The notes beneath the pieces are model-generated. The model saw only the letters and a list, made by a program, of their open reading frames with translations, had not been told where the DNA came from and ran no database searches. Shown here one piece after another: positions 25,574-34,572 of a DNA stretch of 64,000 nt. How positions within the stretch are numbered: position 1 is the stretch's first letter; the number at the start of each line of letters is the position of its first letter. The translations under genes and the position numbers were made by a program. Source of the stretch: Actinobacillus genomosp. 1 (GTDB lineage: Bacteria; Pseudomonadota; Gammaproteobacteria; Enterobacterales; Pasteurellaceae); NCBI RefSeq assembly GCF_029774175.1, contig NZ_CP103834.1, forward strand, positions 196,501-260,500, in the 5' to 3' direction.

Positions 25574-26791
25574 TTAACCGTTATATTTTTGGAATACTAA
25601 GCAAGCATTCGTACCACCGAAACCGAAGCTGTTAGACATTACGGTTGTTAATGCTTTCTCTTGACGTTCTGTCACGATATTTAAGCCTTCCGCTTGTTCG
25701 TCTAATGTTTCGATGTTAATACTTGGTGCGATAAAGCCGTTATCTAACATTAATAATGAGTAGATTGCTTCGTGTGCGCCCGCTGCGCCTAAAGAGTGGC
25801 CTGTCATTGATTTTGTTGATGAAATCGCAGGTTTTTTATCACCGAATACGTTTTTAATTGCACCTAACTCTTTCACATCACCAACCGGTGTAGAAGTACC
25901 GTGTACGTTAATGTATTCCACTTCACCGTTTACGGTTGCTAACGCTTGTCTCATACAACGTTCCGCACCTTCACCGCTTGGCGCAACCATGTCATAACCG
26001 TCAGAGGTTGCACCGTAGCCTACGATTTCAGCATAGATTTTTGCGCCACGTGCAAGTGCGTGTTCTAATTCTTCAACAACCACAACCGCACCGCCGCCTG
26101 CGATAACGAAACCGTCACGGTTTGCGTCATAAGCACGGCTTGCTTTAGTCGGGTTATCGTTATATTTGGTTGAAACCGCTCCCATCGCATCGAATTCGGT
26201 TGCACATTCCCAAGAAAGTTCTTCCGCACCACCAGCAAATACAACGTCTTGTTTACCTAATTGGATTAATTCCATTGCATGGCCGATACAGTGCGCAGAA
26301 GTTGCACATGCAGAACTGATTGAATAGTTTACGCCACGAATTTTGTATGGTGTCGCTAAACATGCCGATACGCTTGATGCCATGGTTTTGGTTACCGCAT
26401 AAGGACCAACCGCTTTCACGCCGCGCGGACCGCGTACCGCATCACAAGCCACTAATTGGCTGTGTGCCGAACCGGTACCTGCACCGATAACTAAACCGGT
26501 ACGATCGTTTGATACTTGATCTTCGGTTAAACCTGAATCTTCGATAGCTTCTTTCATTGAAAGATAAGCGTAAGAGGCGGCATCCCCCATAAAACGATAG
26601 ACTTTACGGTCAATTAATTCGGCCGGATTTAATTTAATTGTGCCGGCAACTTGGCTGCGCATACCGACTTCAGCAAATTCAGGAACGAATTCAATACCTG
26701 ATTTACCTTCTTTTAATGAAGCTAAAACTTCTTCTTTATTGTTACCGATACTAGAAATAACGCCTAAACCAGTGATAACGACTCTTTTCAT
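25574..26791 (-). CDS. fabB: 3-oxoacyl-[ACP] synthase I (KAS I)
   Basis: Elongating condensing enzyme of type II fatty acid synthesis, needed for unsaturated fatty acids. 405 residues, FabB-like throughout (MKRVVITGLGVISSIGNN start). The catalytic triad is intact: Cys162 in SSACATSAH, His297 in NVHGTSTPVGD and His332 in KSMTGHSLGAAG. Codon use is strongly biased, as expected for a highly expressed gene. GAAGGAAAC precedes the ATG. It is divergent from cyaA, and its promoter region contains a palindrome resembling a FabR operator. Confidence 0.97.
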   Translation of the reverse strand: MKRVVITGLGVISSIGNNKEEVLASLKEGKSGIEFVPEFAEVGMRSQVAGTIKLNPAELIDRKVYRFMGDAASYAYLSMKEAIEDSGLTEDQVSNDRTGLVIGAGTGSAHSQLVACDAVRGPRGVKAVGPYAVTKTMASSVSACLATPYKIRGVNYSISSACATSAHCIGHAMELIQLGKQDVVFAGGAEELSWECATEFDAMGAVSTKYNDNPTKASRAYDANRDGFVIAGGGAVVVVEELEHALARGAKIYAEIVGYGATSDGYDMVAPSGEGAERCMRQALATVNGEVEYINVHGTSTPVGDVKELGAIKNVFGDKKPAISSTKSMTGHSLGAAGAHEAIYSLLMLDNGFIAPSINIETLDEQAEGLNIVTERQEKALTTVMSNSFGFGGTNACLVFQKYNG

Positions 26792-26833
26792 TTTGTTTCC
26801 TTCATCAGATTGATTTCGTAAGATATTAGATTC

Positions 26834-26861
26834 AGCTTACACTTGTTCGCTAAAGTAAGCT
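26834..26861 (-). promoter_or_regulatory. Candidate FabR-type operator at the fabB promoter
   Basis: AGCTTACACTTGTTCGCT (26834-26851) is an imperfect 18-bp palindrome (12 of 18 positions symmetric), of the AGCG(T)ACA...TGT(T)CGCT type that I associate with FabR, the repressor of fabA and fabB. It also overlaps a second inverted repeat, AGCTTAC (26834-26840) with GTAAGCT (26855-26861). On the minus strand it lies upstream of a TAATAT -10-like word, about 45-60 bp before the fabB start. The match is from memory and no fabR gene is in the window. Confidence 0.45.
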
Positions 26862-27006
26862 ACTAAAACTTATTTATTTTACATGATTTTAGGACTGGTC
26901 TGAACTCTTTTCGTGATGGTTTCAATTCTGATCCGAGCTGTTTTTCTAAAATTTTTGCGAGATGTCAAAAGTTATTTGGCGGCTGTCTTTACTTTTTTTA
27001 TCAAAA

Positions 27007-27022
27007 TGTTACATTGATCACA
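27007..27022 (+). promoter_or_regulatory. CRP binding site upstream of cyaA
   Basis: TGTTA-CATTGA-TCACA matches the CRP consensus TGTGA-N6-TCACA at 9 of 10 half-site positions. It ends 25 bp before the cyaA start codon, so CRP bound there would probably overlap the promoter or early transcript and repress, as in the negative feedback known for enteric cyaA. Confidence 0.75.
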
Positions 27023-27046
27023 CTTTTATGTTGTAAGGGAGTAAAT

Positions 27047-29569
27047 GTGAAAACGTTACAGTTATCAACAAATACGATAAATAATCATTTATCCGAGGCT
27101 TCCTTTTCAAAAAATATTGATTGGACATCACATATTACATGGGGAATTTCTCGTGTTGATGCGTTGGATCATTTCAGAACTCAACGTGCTTTAGCGGCGA
27201 ACAGTCCGCAATTCGAGCAGGTTTTCTCATTATTACCGCTTTTAATCCATGCCAATTTGCCGGAATTACCCGCATATGTAAAGAATGCACCGAGCGGTAT
27301 CGCTTCTTTTGAACTTTCGGAATCTCAAGCGCATTATCTTTCCCAATTATCAATAGACCGTTATGCACTTCAAAGTCCTTCCGATTTTACTGCGTTTGAC
27401 GGGCTTTATTCTATGGGCAGTACCGGTGCAATTACGCAAACCAGTCTATCCGATATTGATTTATGGCTGTGTTATTCTGATCGTTTAAATGCTTTAGAGT
27501 ACCAATTAATTGAGCAGAAACTGGAAAAAATTAAACAATGGGCTAAACATTTAGGCGTGGAAATCAACTTCTATTTGATGAATCCGGCGCATTTTAAAGC
27601 GCATTTATATCATAGCGATGTAAATGAAGAACATAGCGGTTCTGCGCAACATTATTTCTTATTGGATGAATTTTATCGTTCGGCGATTCGTTTAGCCGGT
27701 AAGCGATTGCTTTGGTTACATTTACCTGACGGACTTTATCAGCGATATTTATCTTCTACCGAATTTAATCCGGAGGAATGGGTTGATTTCGGCGATTTTT
27801 CATCGCTTTCAGCCGATGAGTTTTTTGGTGCGAGCCTTTGGCAATTATATAAAGGGATTGAATATCCTTATAAATCGGCAATCAAAATTTTATTATTGGA
27901 AAGTTATGCGGATACTTATCCGGATACGGATTTGATCTCAAAACAATTCAAGTTGAAATTACTCTCAGAGCAAGATTGCGAATATCATTTTGATCCTTAT
28001 CTGGCGATGTTGGAGCAAGTGACGGGCTATCTGAGTCGGCGTAAAGAAATGTTGCGTTTATCGCGGTTAAGAATGTGTTTCTATGTGAAAGCGAGTGAGG
28101 GCGAAGCGAGAGAAACATGGCGTACGCAGGCTCTAAGAGAGTTAATCGAGGGATGGAATTGGAACCTGCAAGAACTTAACTTACTGGACAATCGTCAAAA
28201 TTGGAAAATTAAGCAAGCGGTCACTCATCAGCAAATTATTGTCGAGCAGCTGTTGCAGAGTTATCGAAATTTAATTCAATTCGCCCGAAAATTTCATATC
28301 GATCCGAGCATTTTAGCCAGTGATATTGATATTTTAATGCGAAAATTATATTCGGTGTTTGAAATGGCACCGGGTAAAGTGCCGTTAATTAATCCTCAAA
28401 TTTCCGAGAATTTGGCGGAAAGTGCGGTGACTTTTATTGAAGTACGGGAAGGATCTGCGATGCAAGCGGGCTGGTATATGATCAATCAAGCACCGAGAAG
28501 TCCTTATGATCCGGCGTTACGCTACGTTAGACAGGCGAAAAATCTAACCAAATTGGTTGCTTGGGGCTACTTTAACGGGGTAATTACTTCCAATACCCAA
28601 CTGCATTTGGTCAGCCGCAGTTTGGATTTGGCTCGTTTGCGCCAATTTATTACCGACTTACGTTTATCATTTCCGGTTAAAGCTCCGGAAATGATTGACG
28701 ATGATTTGTTGCATCCGAACGAAATTCGCAGCCTGATTTTAGCGGTAAATTTAGTTAAAGATCCGACGCAAAAATTGTCGGAGACCCGACGTACCCTACA
28801 GCCGAGCGATTTATTTAATTTTGGCTCGACTCAGCAGAGTTTAGTCGGCAGTGTAAGCATTATTTACCGGAATTTGTGGAATGAAATCAGAACGCAGCAT
28901 TTTGAAGGCGACGATGCGATTTTAAAAGCATTGAAGTTGATCTCTAATAAGATTTATCGAAGCTCGGCTTCACCGCAATCGGTTAATGTTTTTTGTTACA
29001 GCCGTCATTTACGCAGTGAGTTACGTGACTTTATTGCGGAATTGGTGCATAAATGTATTACGATTCAAACGGGAACGATTTCACAAAAACAACCGTTAAG
29101 TACCTTAAAAGTTGCCGGCAAAATGTGGCAATTCGTTTTTGGTAAACAAAAAGTAGAGATTCAACCGATAGATGAGCAAGCGGTCGAATTTAGCCCAAAA
29201 GTTGCAAATTTACAAGATGAAGCGGGTGTACGAGCTAAAGCAAGCAGTGTTTTTCCGAAAGAAATTGATGAATTTGCCAGTGAGGGGTTTCTACAATTTT
29301 TCTTTGAGGATAATGCGGACGGTAGCTTTAACGTATATATTTTAGATGAACGAAACACCTTAGAAATTTGTTACGATTGTTTTTGCTCTAAAGAAGAAAA
29401 AGTAAAAGAAATCAATCGAATGCATGCCGCTGAAAAGAGTAAAGAAAATGCTTCGTTGGAAAGTTTTAATTTTCCCCAATTTTATCAATTAATTCGTTTA
29501 GATGGCAAAACGCAAATTGTGCCTTTCCAAAGTAAGCAACATCGCCAATATTTGCGGCAAATGCAGTAA
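27047..29569 (+). CDS. cyaA: Class I adenylate cyclase
   Basis: Makes cAMP from ATP, the signal for CRP and, in this family, for competence. I take the GTG at 27047 as start because AAGGGAG lies 6 bases upstream; the alternative TTG at 27014 has no ribosome site and overlaps the CRP box. This gives 840 residues. The N-terminal catalytic part has the nucleotidyltransferase motif GSTGAITQTSLSDIDLW, with Gly124-Ser125 and Asp136/Asp138; the C-terminal half (from about 530) is the regulatory region of class I cyclases. The non-ATG start and adjacent CRP site both suggest that cAMP synthesis is kept low and feedback controlled. Confidence 0.95.
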   Translation: MKTLQLSTNTINNHLSEASFSKNIDWTSHITWGISRVDALDHFRTQRALAANSPQFEQVFSLLPLLIHANLPELPAYVKNAPSGIASFELSESQAHYLSQLSIDRYALQSPSDFTAFDGLYSMGSTGAITQTSLSDIDLWLCYSDRLNALEYQLIEQKLEKIKQWAKHLGVEINFYLMNPAHFKAHLYHSDVNEEHSGSAQHYFLLDEFYRSAIRLAGKRLLWLHLPDGLYQRYLSSTEFNPEEWVDFGDFSSLSADEFFGASLWQLYKGIEYPYKSAIKILLLESYADTYPDTDLISKQFKLKLLSEQDCEYHFDPYLAMLEQVTGYLSRRKEMLRLSRLRMCFYVKASEGEARETWRTQALRELIEGWNWNLQELNLLDNRQNWKIKQAVTHQQIIVEQLLQSYRNLIQFARKFHIDPSILASDIDILMRKLYSVFEMAPGKVPLINPQISENLAESAVTFIEVREGSAMQAGWYMINQAPRSPYDPALRYVRQAKNLTKLVAWGYFNGVITSNTQLHLVSRSLDLARLRQFITDLRLSFPVKAPEMIDDDLLHPNEIRSLILAVNLVKDPTQKLSETRRTLQPSDLFNFGSTQQSLVGSVSIIYRNLWNEIRTQHFEGDDAILKALKLISNKIYRSSASPQSVNVFCYSRHLRSELRDFIAELVHKCITIQTGTISQKQPLSTLKVAGKMWQFVFGKQKVEIQPIDEQAVEFSPKVANLQDEAGVRAKASSVFPKEIDEFASEGFLQFFFEDNADGSFNVYILDERNTLEICYDCFCSKEEKVKEINRMHAAEKSKENASLESFNFPQFYQLIRLDGKTQIVPFQSKQHRQYLRQMQ

Positions 29570-29662
29570 GAATCGTATTTTTATTACTCAACTTGCTAAA
29601 TTAAGATGTACTGGAACAGGATGGTATTAATTTAGTTATTTTATATTTGGAATCTCAATTTT

Positions 29663-31528
29663 ATGTCGATCGATATCTCTCATTTAGATAATCCGGAATT
29701 AGCGAAAATTGTGGCGTTACTTGCTACCAGTATTACGATTGTGCCGTTATTTAAACGTATCGGGCTAGGTAGTGTACTGGGTTATTTAGTGGCGGGCTGT
29801 CTGATTGGCCCGTCGGTGTTAGGATTGATTCAGGATCCGCAAGCGGTCGTTCATTTGGCGGAACTCGGTGTTGTGATGTTCCTGTTCATTATCGGTTTGG
29901 AAATGCACCCCGAATTATTGTGGAGTATGCGTAAAGCGATTTTTGGACGAGGGTTCTTGCAAGTTGCGACTTGCGGCGTGTTATTGACCTTAGCCGGCAT
30001 TTATATTCTTGGGTTAAGCAAAGAAGTCGCTTTTATTGCCGGGGCGGGTTTTACCCTTTCTTCTACAGCGATTGTAATGCAAGTGCTTGAAGATAAAGGG
30101 ATTGCGAGTACTCAAAAAGGACAACGCATTGTTTCGACTTTGTTATTTGAAGATTTGGCTATTGTACCTTTACTGGCAACGATTGCTTTTCTGGCACCGG
30201 AACAAGCGAATGAAGAACAAACATCAAGTTTAACTTCTATCGGTATTGCGATTGTCGGTATCCTTATTTTAGTTATCGGCAGTAAATGGGTGATGAATCC
30301 GTTATTTAGAATGATTTCGAAAGCGAAAGTCCGAGAGATGATGACCGCTGCGGCATTGCTAGTGGTACTCGGTGCGGCGTTATTGATGGAAATGAGCGGA
30401 CTTTCGATGGCAATGGGGGCGTTTGTCGCCGGTGTTATTCTGTCCGAATCTTCTTTTCGGCACCAGTTGGAAGCGGATATAGAACCGTTCAGAGGGCTAT
30501 TACTCGGGCTGTTTTTTATGGGTGTCGGTATGTCGCTTGATCTGAATTTCGTGTTTAACGATTTAGTTTGGTTATTAAGTATCGTTGCGGTGTGCGTGTT
30601 TGGGAAAGCATTTGGCGTTTATATTATCGCTTTGATTACACGGCTTTCGAATCGAGAAGCCTTAATGCGTACTTCGATTATGAGCCATGGCGGTGAGTTT
30701 GCTTTCGTACTGTTTTCTGCAGCGGCGGCGGCTGGATTATTAGATCAAGATCAGCAGGCGACTTTTACCGCAGCGGTGATTGTGTCGATGTTAATCTCGC
30801 CGTTAGTGATGTTGCTGATGCAACGTATGATTGCGCGTAAAGCGAGTGCCGAAGCTCCGAATATGATGGGGATTGAGATTGCCGAAGATTTGGAGAACAG
30901 CGTAATTGTTATCGGATTCGGGCGTTTTAGTCAGATTGTCTGTCAGGCATTGTTAGCGAGAGGTATTACGGTTACCGTGATTGATTCAAGTACTGATCGT
31001 ATTCGAGCGGCGGCTACTTTCGGGTTTAAAGTGTATTACGGAGACGGTACGCGATTAGACGTATTACGAGCCAGCGGATTGGAAAAAGCCGATTGTGTCG
31101 TGTTAGGGATTAATAATCCGACACGTAGCGCATTAATTGTCGAACAAATTAAGAATGAGTATCCGCTTACCCCGATATTCGCACGAACTTATGACCGTCA
31201 TAGTGCGATTGAACTAACCAAATTACACGTAGATTTCCAAATTCGCGAAACATTGGAATCCGCTTTGGTATTAAGTAAAGCGGCAATGATGAAATTAGGC
31301 GTGGATGAAGTGGAAGCGACCGAAATCGTAGAGAATGTTCGCTTGCTGGATAAAGAACGTTTTAAAGAAGAGCTTATTTACGGTACTTCGGCGGAATTAA
31401 TTCGGAAATATTTCACTCCGAAACCGTTTGTTAAACCTCAGCAAGCGGCGGAAGCATTGAATGAGGACGCGGCGGAAATTTTGGCGGAAGAATCGGTGAG
31501 TTCAAATACAAACAATGAAGAGAAATAA
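29663..31528 (+). CDS. kefC: Glutathione-regulated potassium-efflux antiporter, KefB/KefC type
   Basis: A 621-residue inner-membrane cation:proton antiporter of the CPA2 family. About 12-13 helices occupy residues 10-385 (with LEDLAIVPLL-type FEDLAIVP and the GxxxSxMSHGGEFAFVLFS segment), followed by a cytoplasmic KTN/RCK domain from about 412 with the Rossmann loop GFGRFSQIVCQALLARG. Family members release potassium to acidify the cytoplasm during electrophile stress. Whether it is KefB, KefC or a YbaL-like relative is not settled. No ancillary kefF/kefG gene is next to it. Ends before an intrinsic terminator. Confidence 0.85.
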   Translation: MSIDISHLDNPELAKIVALLATSITIVPLFKRIGLGSVLGYLVAGCLIGPSVLGLIQDPQAVVHLAELGVVMFLFIIGLEMHPELLWSMRKAIFGRGFLQVATCGVLLTLAGIYILGLSKEVAFIAGAGFTLSSTAIVMQVLEDKGIASTQKGQRIVSTLLFEDLAIVPLLATIAFLAPEQANEEQTSSLTSIGIAIVGILILVIGSKWVMNPLFRMISKAKVREMMTAAALLVVLGAALLMEMSGLSMAMGAFVAGVILSESSFRHQLEADIEPFRGLLLGLFFMGVGMSLDLNFVFNDLVWLLSIVAVCVFGKAFGVYIIALITRLSNREALMRTSIMSHGGEFAFVLFSAAAAAGLLDQDQQATFTAAVIVSMLISPLVMLLMQRMIARKASAEAPNMMGIEIAEDLENSVIVIGFGRFSQIVCQALLARGITVTVIDSSTDRIRAAATFGFKVYYGDGTRLDVLRASGLEKADCVVLGINNPTRSALIVEQIKNEYPLTPIFARTYDRHSAIELTKLHVDFQIRETLESALVLSKAAMMKLGVDEVEATEIVENVRLLDKERFKEELIYGTSAELIRKYFTPKPFVKPQQAAEALNEDAAEILAEESVSSNTNNEEK

Positions 31529-31566
31529 AGCATTGAAAAATTCGTATTTGATCAAATATCTTAACA

Positions 31567-31593
31567 ACAAAGGGCGAGTTATCGCCCTTTTCG
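31567..31593 (+). terminator. Rho-independent terminator after the kef gene
   Basis: AAAGGGCGA-GTTA-TCGCCCTTTT, a GC-rich stem with a T-run, about 40 bp after the stop codon. Confidence 0.85.
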
Positions 31594-31705
31594 TTTACAT
31601 AAAGGTAACAAATCTTTATGATTAGGTTTAGTGAAAACAAGCGGTTATTTTTGAGATTTTCTTTGTAAAATCAGATGTTATTTATTGAAGTTGAAGTAGG
31701 TTTCT

Positions 31706-33601
31706 ATGCTTCCTGAATTGGGTTATTTTGCGTTAATTTTTGCGGCGGTTGCCGCTATTTGCCAAGTAGGGCTGACATTGTGGGGAGAGCTAACCAAGAA
31801 AGCGAGTTTGCTTCAATACAATGTTTTATTAAGTAACTTGCAAACGATAGGTTGTTTATTGTCTTTCGGTCTATTGGCTTATGCTTTTTTGAGCGATGAT
31901 TTCTCGGTTATTTATGTTGCGCAGCATTCTAATAGTCAATTACCGGACTTCTTTAAATTTGCAGCGACTTGGGGCGGTCATGAAGGCTCAATGCTGTTTT
32001 GGCTAACGGCACTGACGTTATGGACTAGCGTGTTTTGCATTTTTTCAGATAAATCCGACCGCTTGTTTAACCGACGAACATTGGCGGTATTAGGTTTAAT
32101 CAGCCTTGGATTTATGCTCTTTATTTTATTGGTATCCAATCCGTTCGAGCGTAGCTTTCCGCCTCCGCCGGAAGGCAGAGATCTTAACCCGATGTTACAA
32201 GACGTAGGGCTTATTTTCCATCCGCCTTTACTTTATTTAGGCTATGTCGGTTTTGCGGTGAGTTTCGCAATGGTTGTGGCGGCATTGATGGAAGGTATGT
32301 TAGATGCTGCGATAGTACGTTGGATTCGACCTTGGACCATGATCTCTTGGGGTTTTCTTACCGCAGGGATTATTCTCGGCGCATGGTGGGCATATTATGA
32401 ATTAGGCTGGGGGGGCTGGTGGTTTTGGGATCCGGTCGAGAACGCTTCGTTGATGCCATGGCTGCTGGGGACTGCATTAGTGCATAGTTTAGTGGTGAGT
32501 GAACAGCGCGGAATCTTTAACTATTGGACGATTTTACTGGCGATTTTTGCTTTTGCGTTGAGCTTGCTCGGTACTTTTATCGTTCGTTCCGGCGTACTCA
32601 CTTCTGTACATGCGTTTGCGGTTGATCCGGATCGAGGAATGGCGCTGCTTATTCTGTTTTTCAGTTTAAGTTTTATTGCGTTAGCCTTGTTCGCCTTCCG
32701 AGTGAATTTATGGCAGGGCGAAGTACGTTTCCAACCGCTATCCAAAGAAACCGCTTTATTACTAGTAAACGGGCTATTGAGCGTAGCCGCCTCGGTTGTG
32801 TTGCTCGGGACTTTTTACCCGATGATTTTTACGGCAATGAATTGGGGTTCAATCTCGGTCGGCGCACCTTATTTTAATAATGTTTTTGCGCCGCTGGCAT
32901 TACTGTTAATGACGGTAATGGGATTTGCGGTGGTATTGCGTTGGAAGCAAATTCCGTCGAAACAAATTTTGATGAAATTATGGCTGTTACCGGTGGCGGT
33001 CGGACTAAGTTTTATCTTGATTCAACAAACGATTTCGCAAACTAAATTACATCAATTTGACATATTACCGACGCTATTTGTCAGTCTAGCAGTGTGGATT
33101 ATTTTGACGCATTTGCCTTATTCGAGCAAATTTTGGAAAATCCGACCGCTTGCCATGCGTTTAGCGCATATCGGTTTTGCGATTTGTGTTATCGGAGCCA
33201 TGATGAACAGTTATTATGGCGATGAAATCGGAGTACGTTTAAAACCGCAGCAACAGGCGGATCTTGCCGGTTTTACCTTTAAATATGAAGATTATCAGGA
33301 CGGTATCGGTGCAAACTATACGTCCGAAAACGCGCTGTTTAGTATTAGTAAAGCGGAAAAAACGCTTGCAACGGTGGTAGCGGAACGTCGTTATTATGAT
33401 ATTCGTACCATGACGATGTCGGAAGTCGGGCTTTATCATCACGGTTTGGACGATATTTATATTGTGATGGGCGACAAATTAGGTAATTTGGAATATGCGT
33501 TCCGTTTGCATTATAAACCTTATGTCGGAGCATTATGGCTCGGCGGTATTATTATGGTGCTAGCTTCCATACTCGCCTTATTCGGTTATCGTCGAAAATA
33601 A
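31706..33601 (+). CDS. nrfE: Haem lyase subunit CcmF/NrfE family
   Basis: A 631-residue polytopic inner-membrane protein that passes haem to apocytochrome c. About 15 helices; the haem-handling WWD region is at 227-250 (WWAYYELGWGGWWFWDPVEN), with the upstream GGHEGSMLFW and FHPPLLYLGYVG blocks carrying conserved histidines. Its length is closer to CcmF (about 647) than to E. coli NrfE (552), but the next genes are a thioredoxin, an NrfF-like CcmH and an NrfG-like TPR protein, so I prefer the nrfE label. No ccmABCDE genes precede it. Probably matures the NrfA nitrite reductase, whose genes are elsewhere. Confidence 0.78.
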   Translation: MLPELGYFALIFAAVAAICQVGLTLWGELTKKASLLQYNVLLSNLQTIGCLLSFGLLAYAFLSDDFSVIYVAQHSNSQLPDFFKFAATWGGHEGSMLFWLTALTLWTSVFCIFSDKSDRLFNRRTLAVLGLISLGFMLFILLVSNPFERSFPPPPEGRDLNPMLQDVGLIFHPPLLYLGYVGFAVSFAMVVAALMEGMLDAAIVRWIRPWTMISWGFLTAGIILGAWWAYYELGWGGWWFWDPVENASLMPWLLGTALVHSLVVSEQRGIFNYWTILLAIFAFALSLLGTFIVRSGVLTSVHAFAVDPDRGMALLILFFSLSFIALALFAFRVNLWQGEVRFQPLSKETALLLVNGLLSVAASVVLLGTFYPMIFTAMNWGSISVGAPYFNNVFAPLALLLMTVMGFAVVLRWKQIPSKQILMKLWLLPVAVGLSFILIQQTISQTKLHQFDILPTLFVSLAVWIILTHLPYSSKFWKIRPLAMRLAHIGFAICVIGAMMNSYYGDEIGVRLKPQQQADLAGFTFKYEDYQDGIGANYTSENALFSISKAEKTLATVVAERRYYDIRTMTMSEVGLYHHGLDDIYIVMGDKLGNLEYAFRLHYKPYVGALWLGGIIMVLASILALFGYRRK

Positions 33602-33623
33602 CCTCTTGATGGACAGATGAAAT

Positions 33624-34157
33624 ATGAAAAAAGCGTTTTTATTTTTACCCTTATTATTATTGGTTGCATTAGTCGCATTTCTAACGGTTCCGTTAATGAG
33701 CAAAGATGCGCTTTCGCCGACCGAAGATTGGCGAGATAAACCTCTTCCGGAATTTGTCGGTAAAAATTTACTCGATCACCATGCGCATATTAATAATAAC
33801 AGTTTGCCGAAAGAGCCTTATATTTTAAACGTTTGGGCAAGTTGGTGTACTTGGTGTATTAAAGAATTTCCGATTTTACTCAAATTGAAAGAGCAAGGTG
33901 TGCCGATTGTCGGTCTTACTTATTCCGATCAGCCGAATGATGCGCGTGAAGCATTGGGGCGTTGGGGGAATCCGTTCGATTTAGTAATTGATGATTATGA
34001 AAAAGGATTTTTAATCCAAACGTTAAAAGTATCGTCCGCACCTTCCAGTTATTTGATTGATAAGCACGGTGTGGTGCGTTATCAGCAGAAAGGGTATAAC
34101 CCTGATTTCGAACAGGATTTTCTTCCTCGTTTAAAAGCATTACAAGAGGAAAAATAA
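33624..34157 (+). CDS. dsbE: DsbE/CcmG-like membrane-anchored thioredoxin
   Basis: A 177-residue periplasmic thiol-disulfide protein anchored by an N-terminal helix (about residues 4-24). Its active site is WCTWC (Cys75, Cys78) in NVWASWCTWCIKEFP, where the usual CcmG site is WCPTC or WCxPC; a Trp in the second intervening position is unusual. The cis-proline loop (SSAPSSYLIDKHGVVRY) is present. Its expected job is to keep the haem-binding cysteines of apocytochrome c, or of the NrfF-type partner, reduced. It lies between nrfE (22 bp away) and nrfF (its stop overlaps the next ATG). Confidence 0.85.
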   Translation: MKKAFLFLPLLLLVALVAFLTVPLMSKDALSPTEDWRDKPLPEFVGKNLLDHHAHINNNSLPKEPYILNVWASWCTWCIKEFPILLKLKEQGVPIVGLTYSDQPNDAREALGRWGNPFDLVIDDYEKGFLIQTLKVSSAPSSYLIDKHGVVRYQQKGYNPDFEQDFLPRLKALQEEK

Positions 34158-34558
34158 TGGCAAAAGTATTGCAAAAAATAGCACTAATTTTACCGCTTGT
34201 ATTCAGTCTGGTTGCCAAGGCGGAAATGGTGGATACCTTTCAATTTCAGAACGAAGCCGATCGCATACGAGCGGTTGCTCTGGCAAAGTCTTTGCGTTGT
34301 CCGCAATGTCAAAACCAGAATTTAGTCGAGTCTAATGCGACCACGGCATATAAATTACGTTTAGAAGTGTATGAAATGGTTAATCAAGGAAAAACGGACG
34401 AGGAAATTATTAAGATAATGACCGAGCGTTTCGGACACTTTGTGAATTATAAACCGCCGTTTAATGCGCAAACTTGGTTATTATGGGGTATGCCGGTCGG
34501 GCTATTTCTCATACTGTTCGGCGCAATTGTGTGGCGTACTAAAAAACGTAATAAATAG
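34157..34558 (+). CDS. nrfF: Cytochrome c-type biogenesis protein NrfF (CcmH N-terminal family)
   Basis: A 133-residue periplasmic thiol protein with a signal peptide (ending near residue 22), the redox motif LRCPQCQNQNLVES (Cys48, Cys51) and a C-terminal membrane helix (about 108-127). The opening VDTFQF and the phrase NYKPPFNAQTWLLWG resemble E. coli NrfF more than CcmH. It reduces or holds apocytochrome c for haem attachment. TAATG overlaps the preceding stop; GAGGAAA is a good ribosome site. Confidence 0.88.
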   Translation: MAKVLQKIALILPLVFSLVAKAEMVDTFQFQNEADRIRAVALAKSLRCPQCQNQNLVESNATTAYKLRLEVYEMVNQGKTDEEIIKIMTERFGHFVNYKPPFNAQTWLLWGMPVGLFLILFGAIVWRTKKRNK

Positions 34559-34572
34559 CAACGTAAATCAAG

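Noticed and set aside
27014..27046. TTG start for cyaA, 33 bases upstream of the GTG
   Set aside because: It lies within the CRP site and has no ribosome-binding site, while the GTG has AAGGGAG at the right distance.
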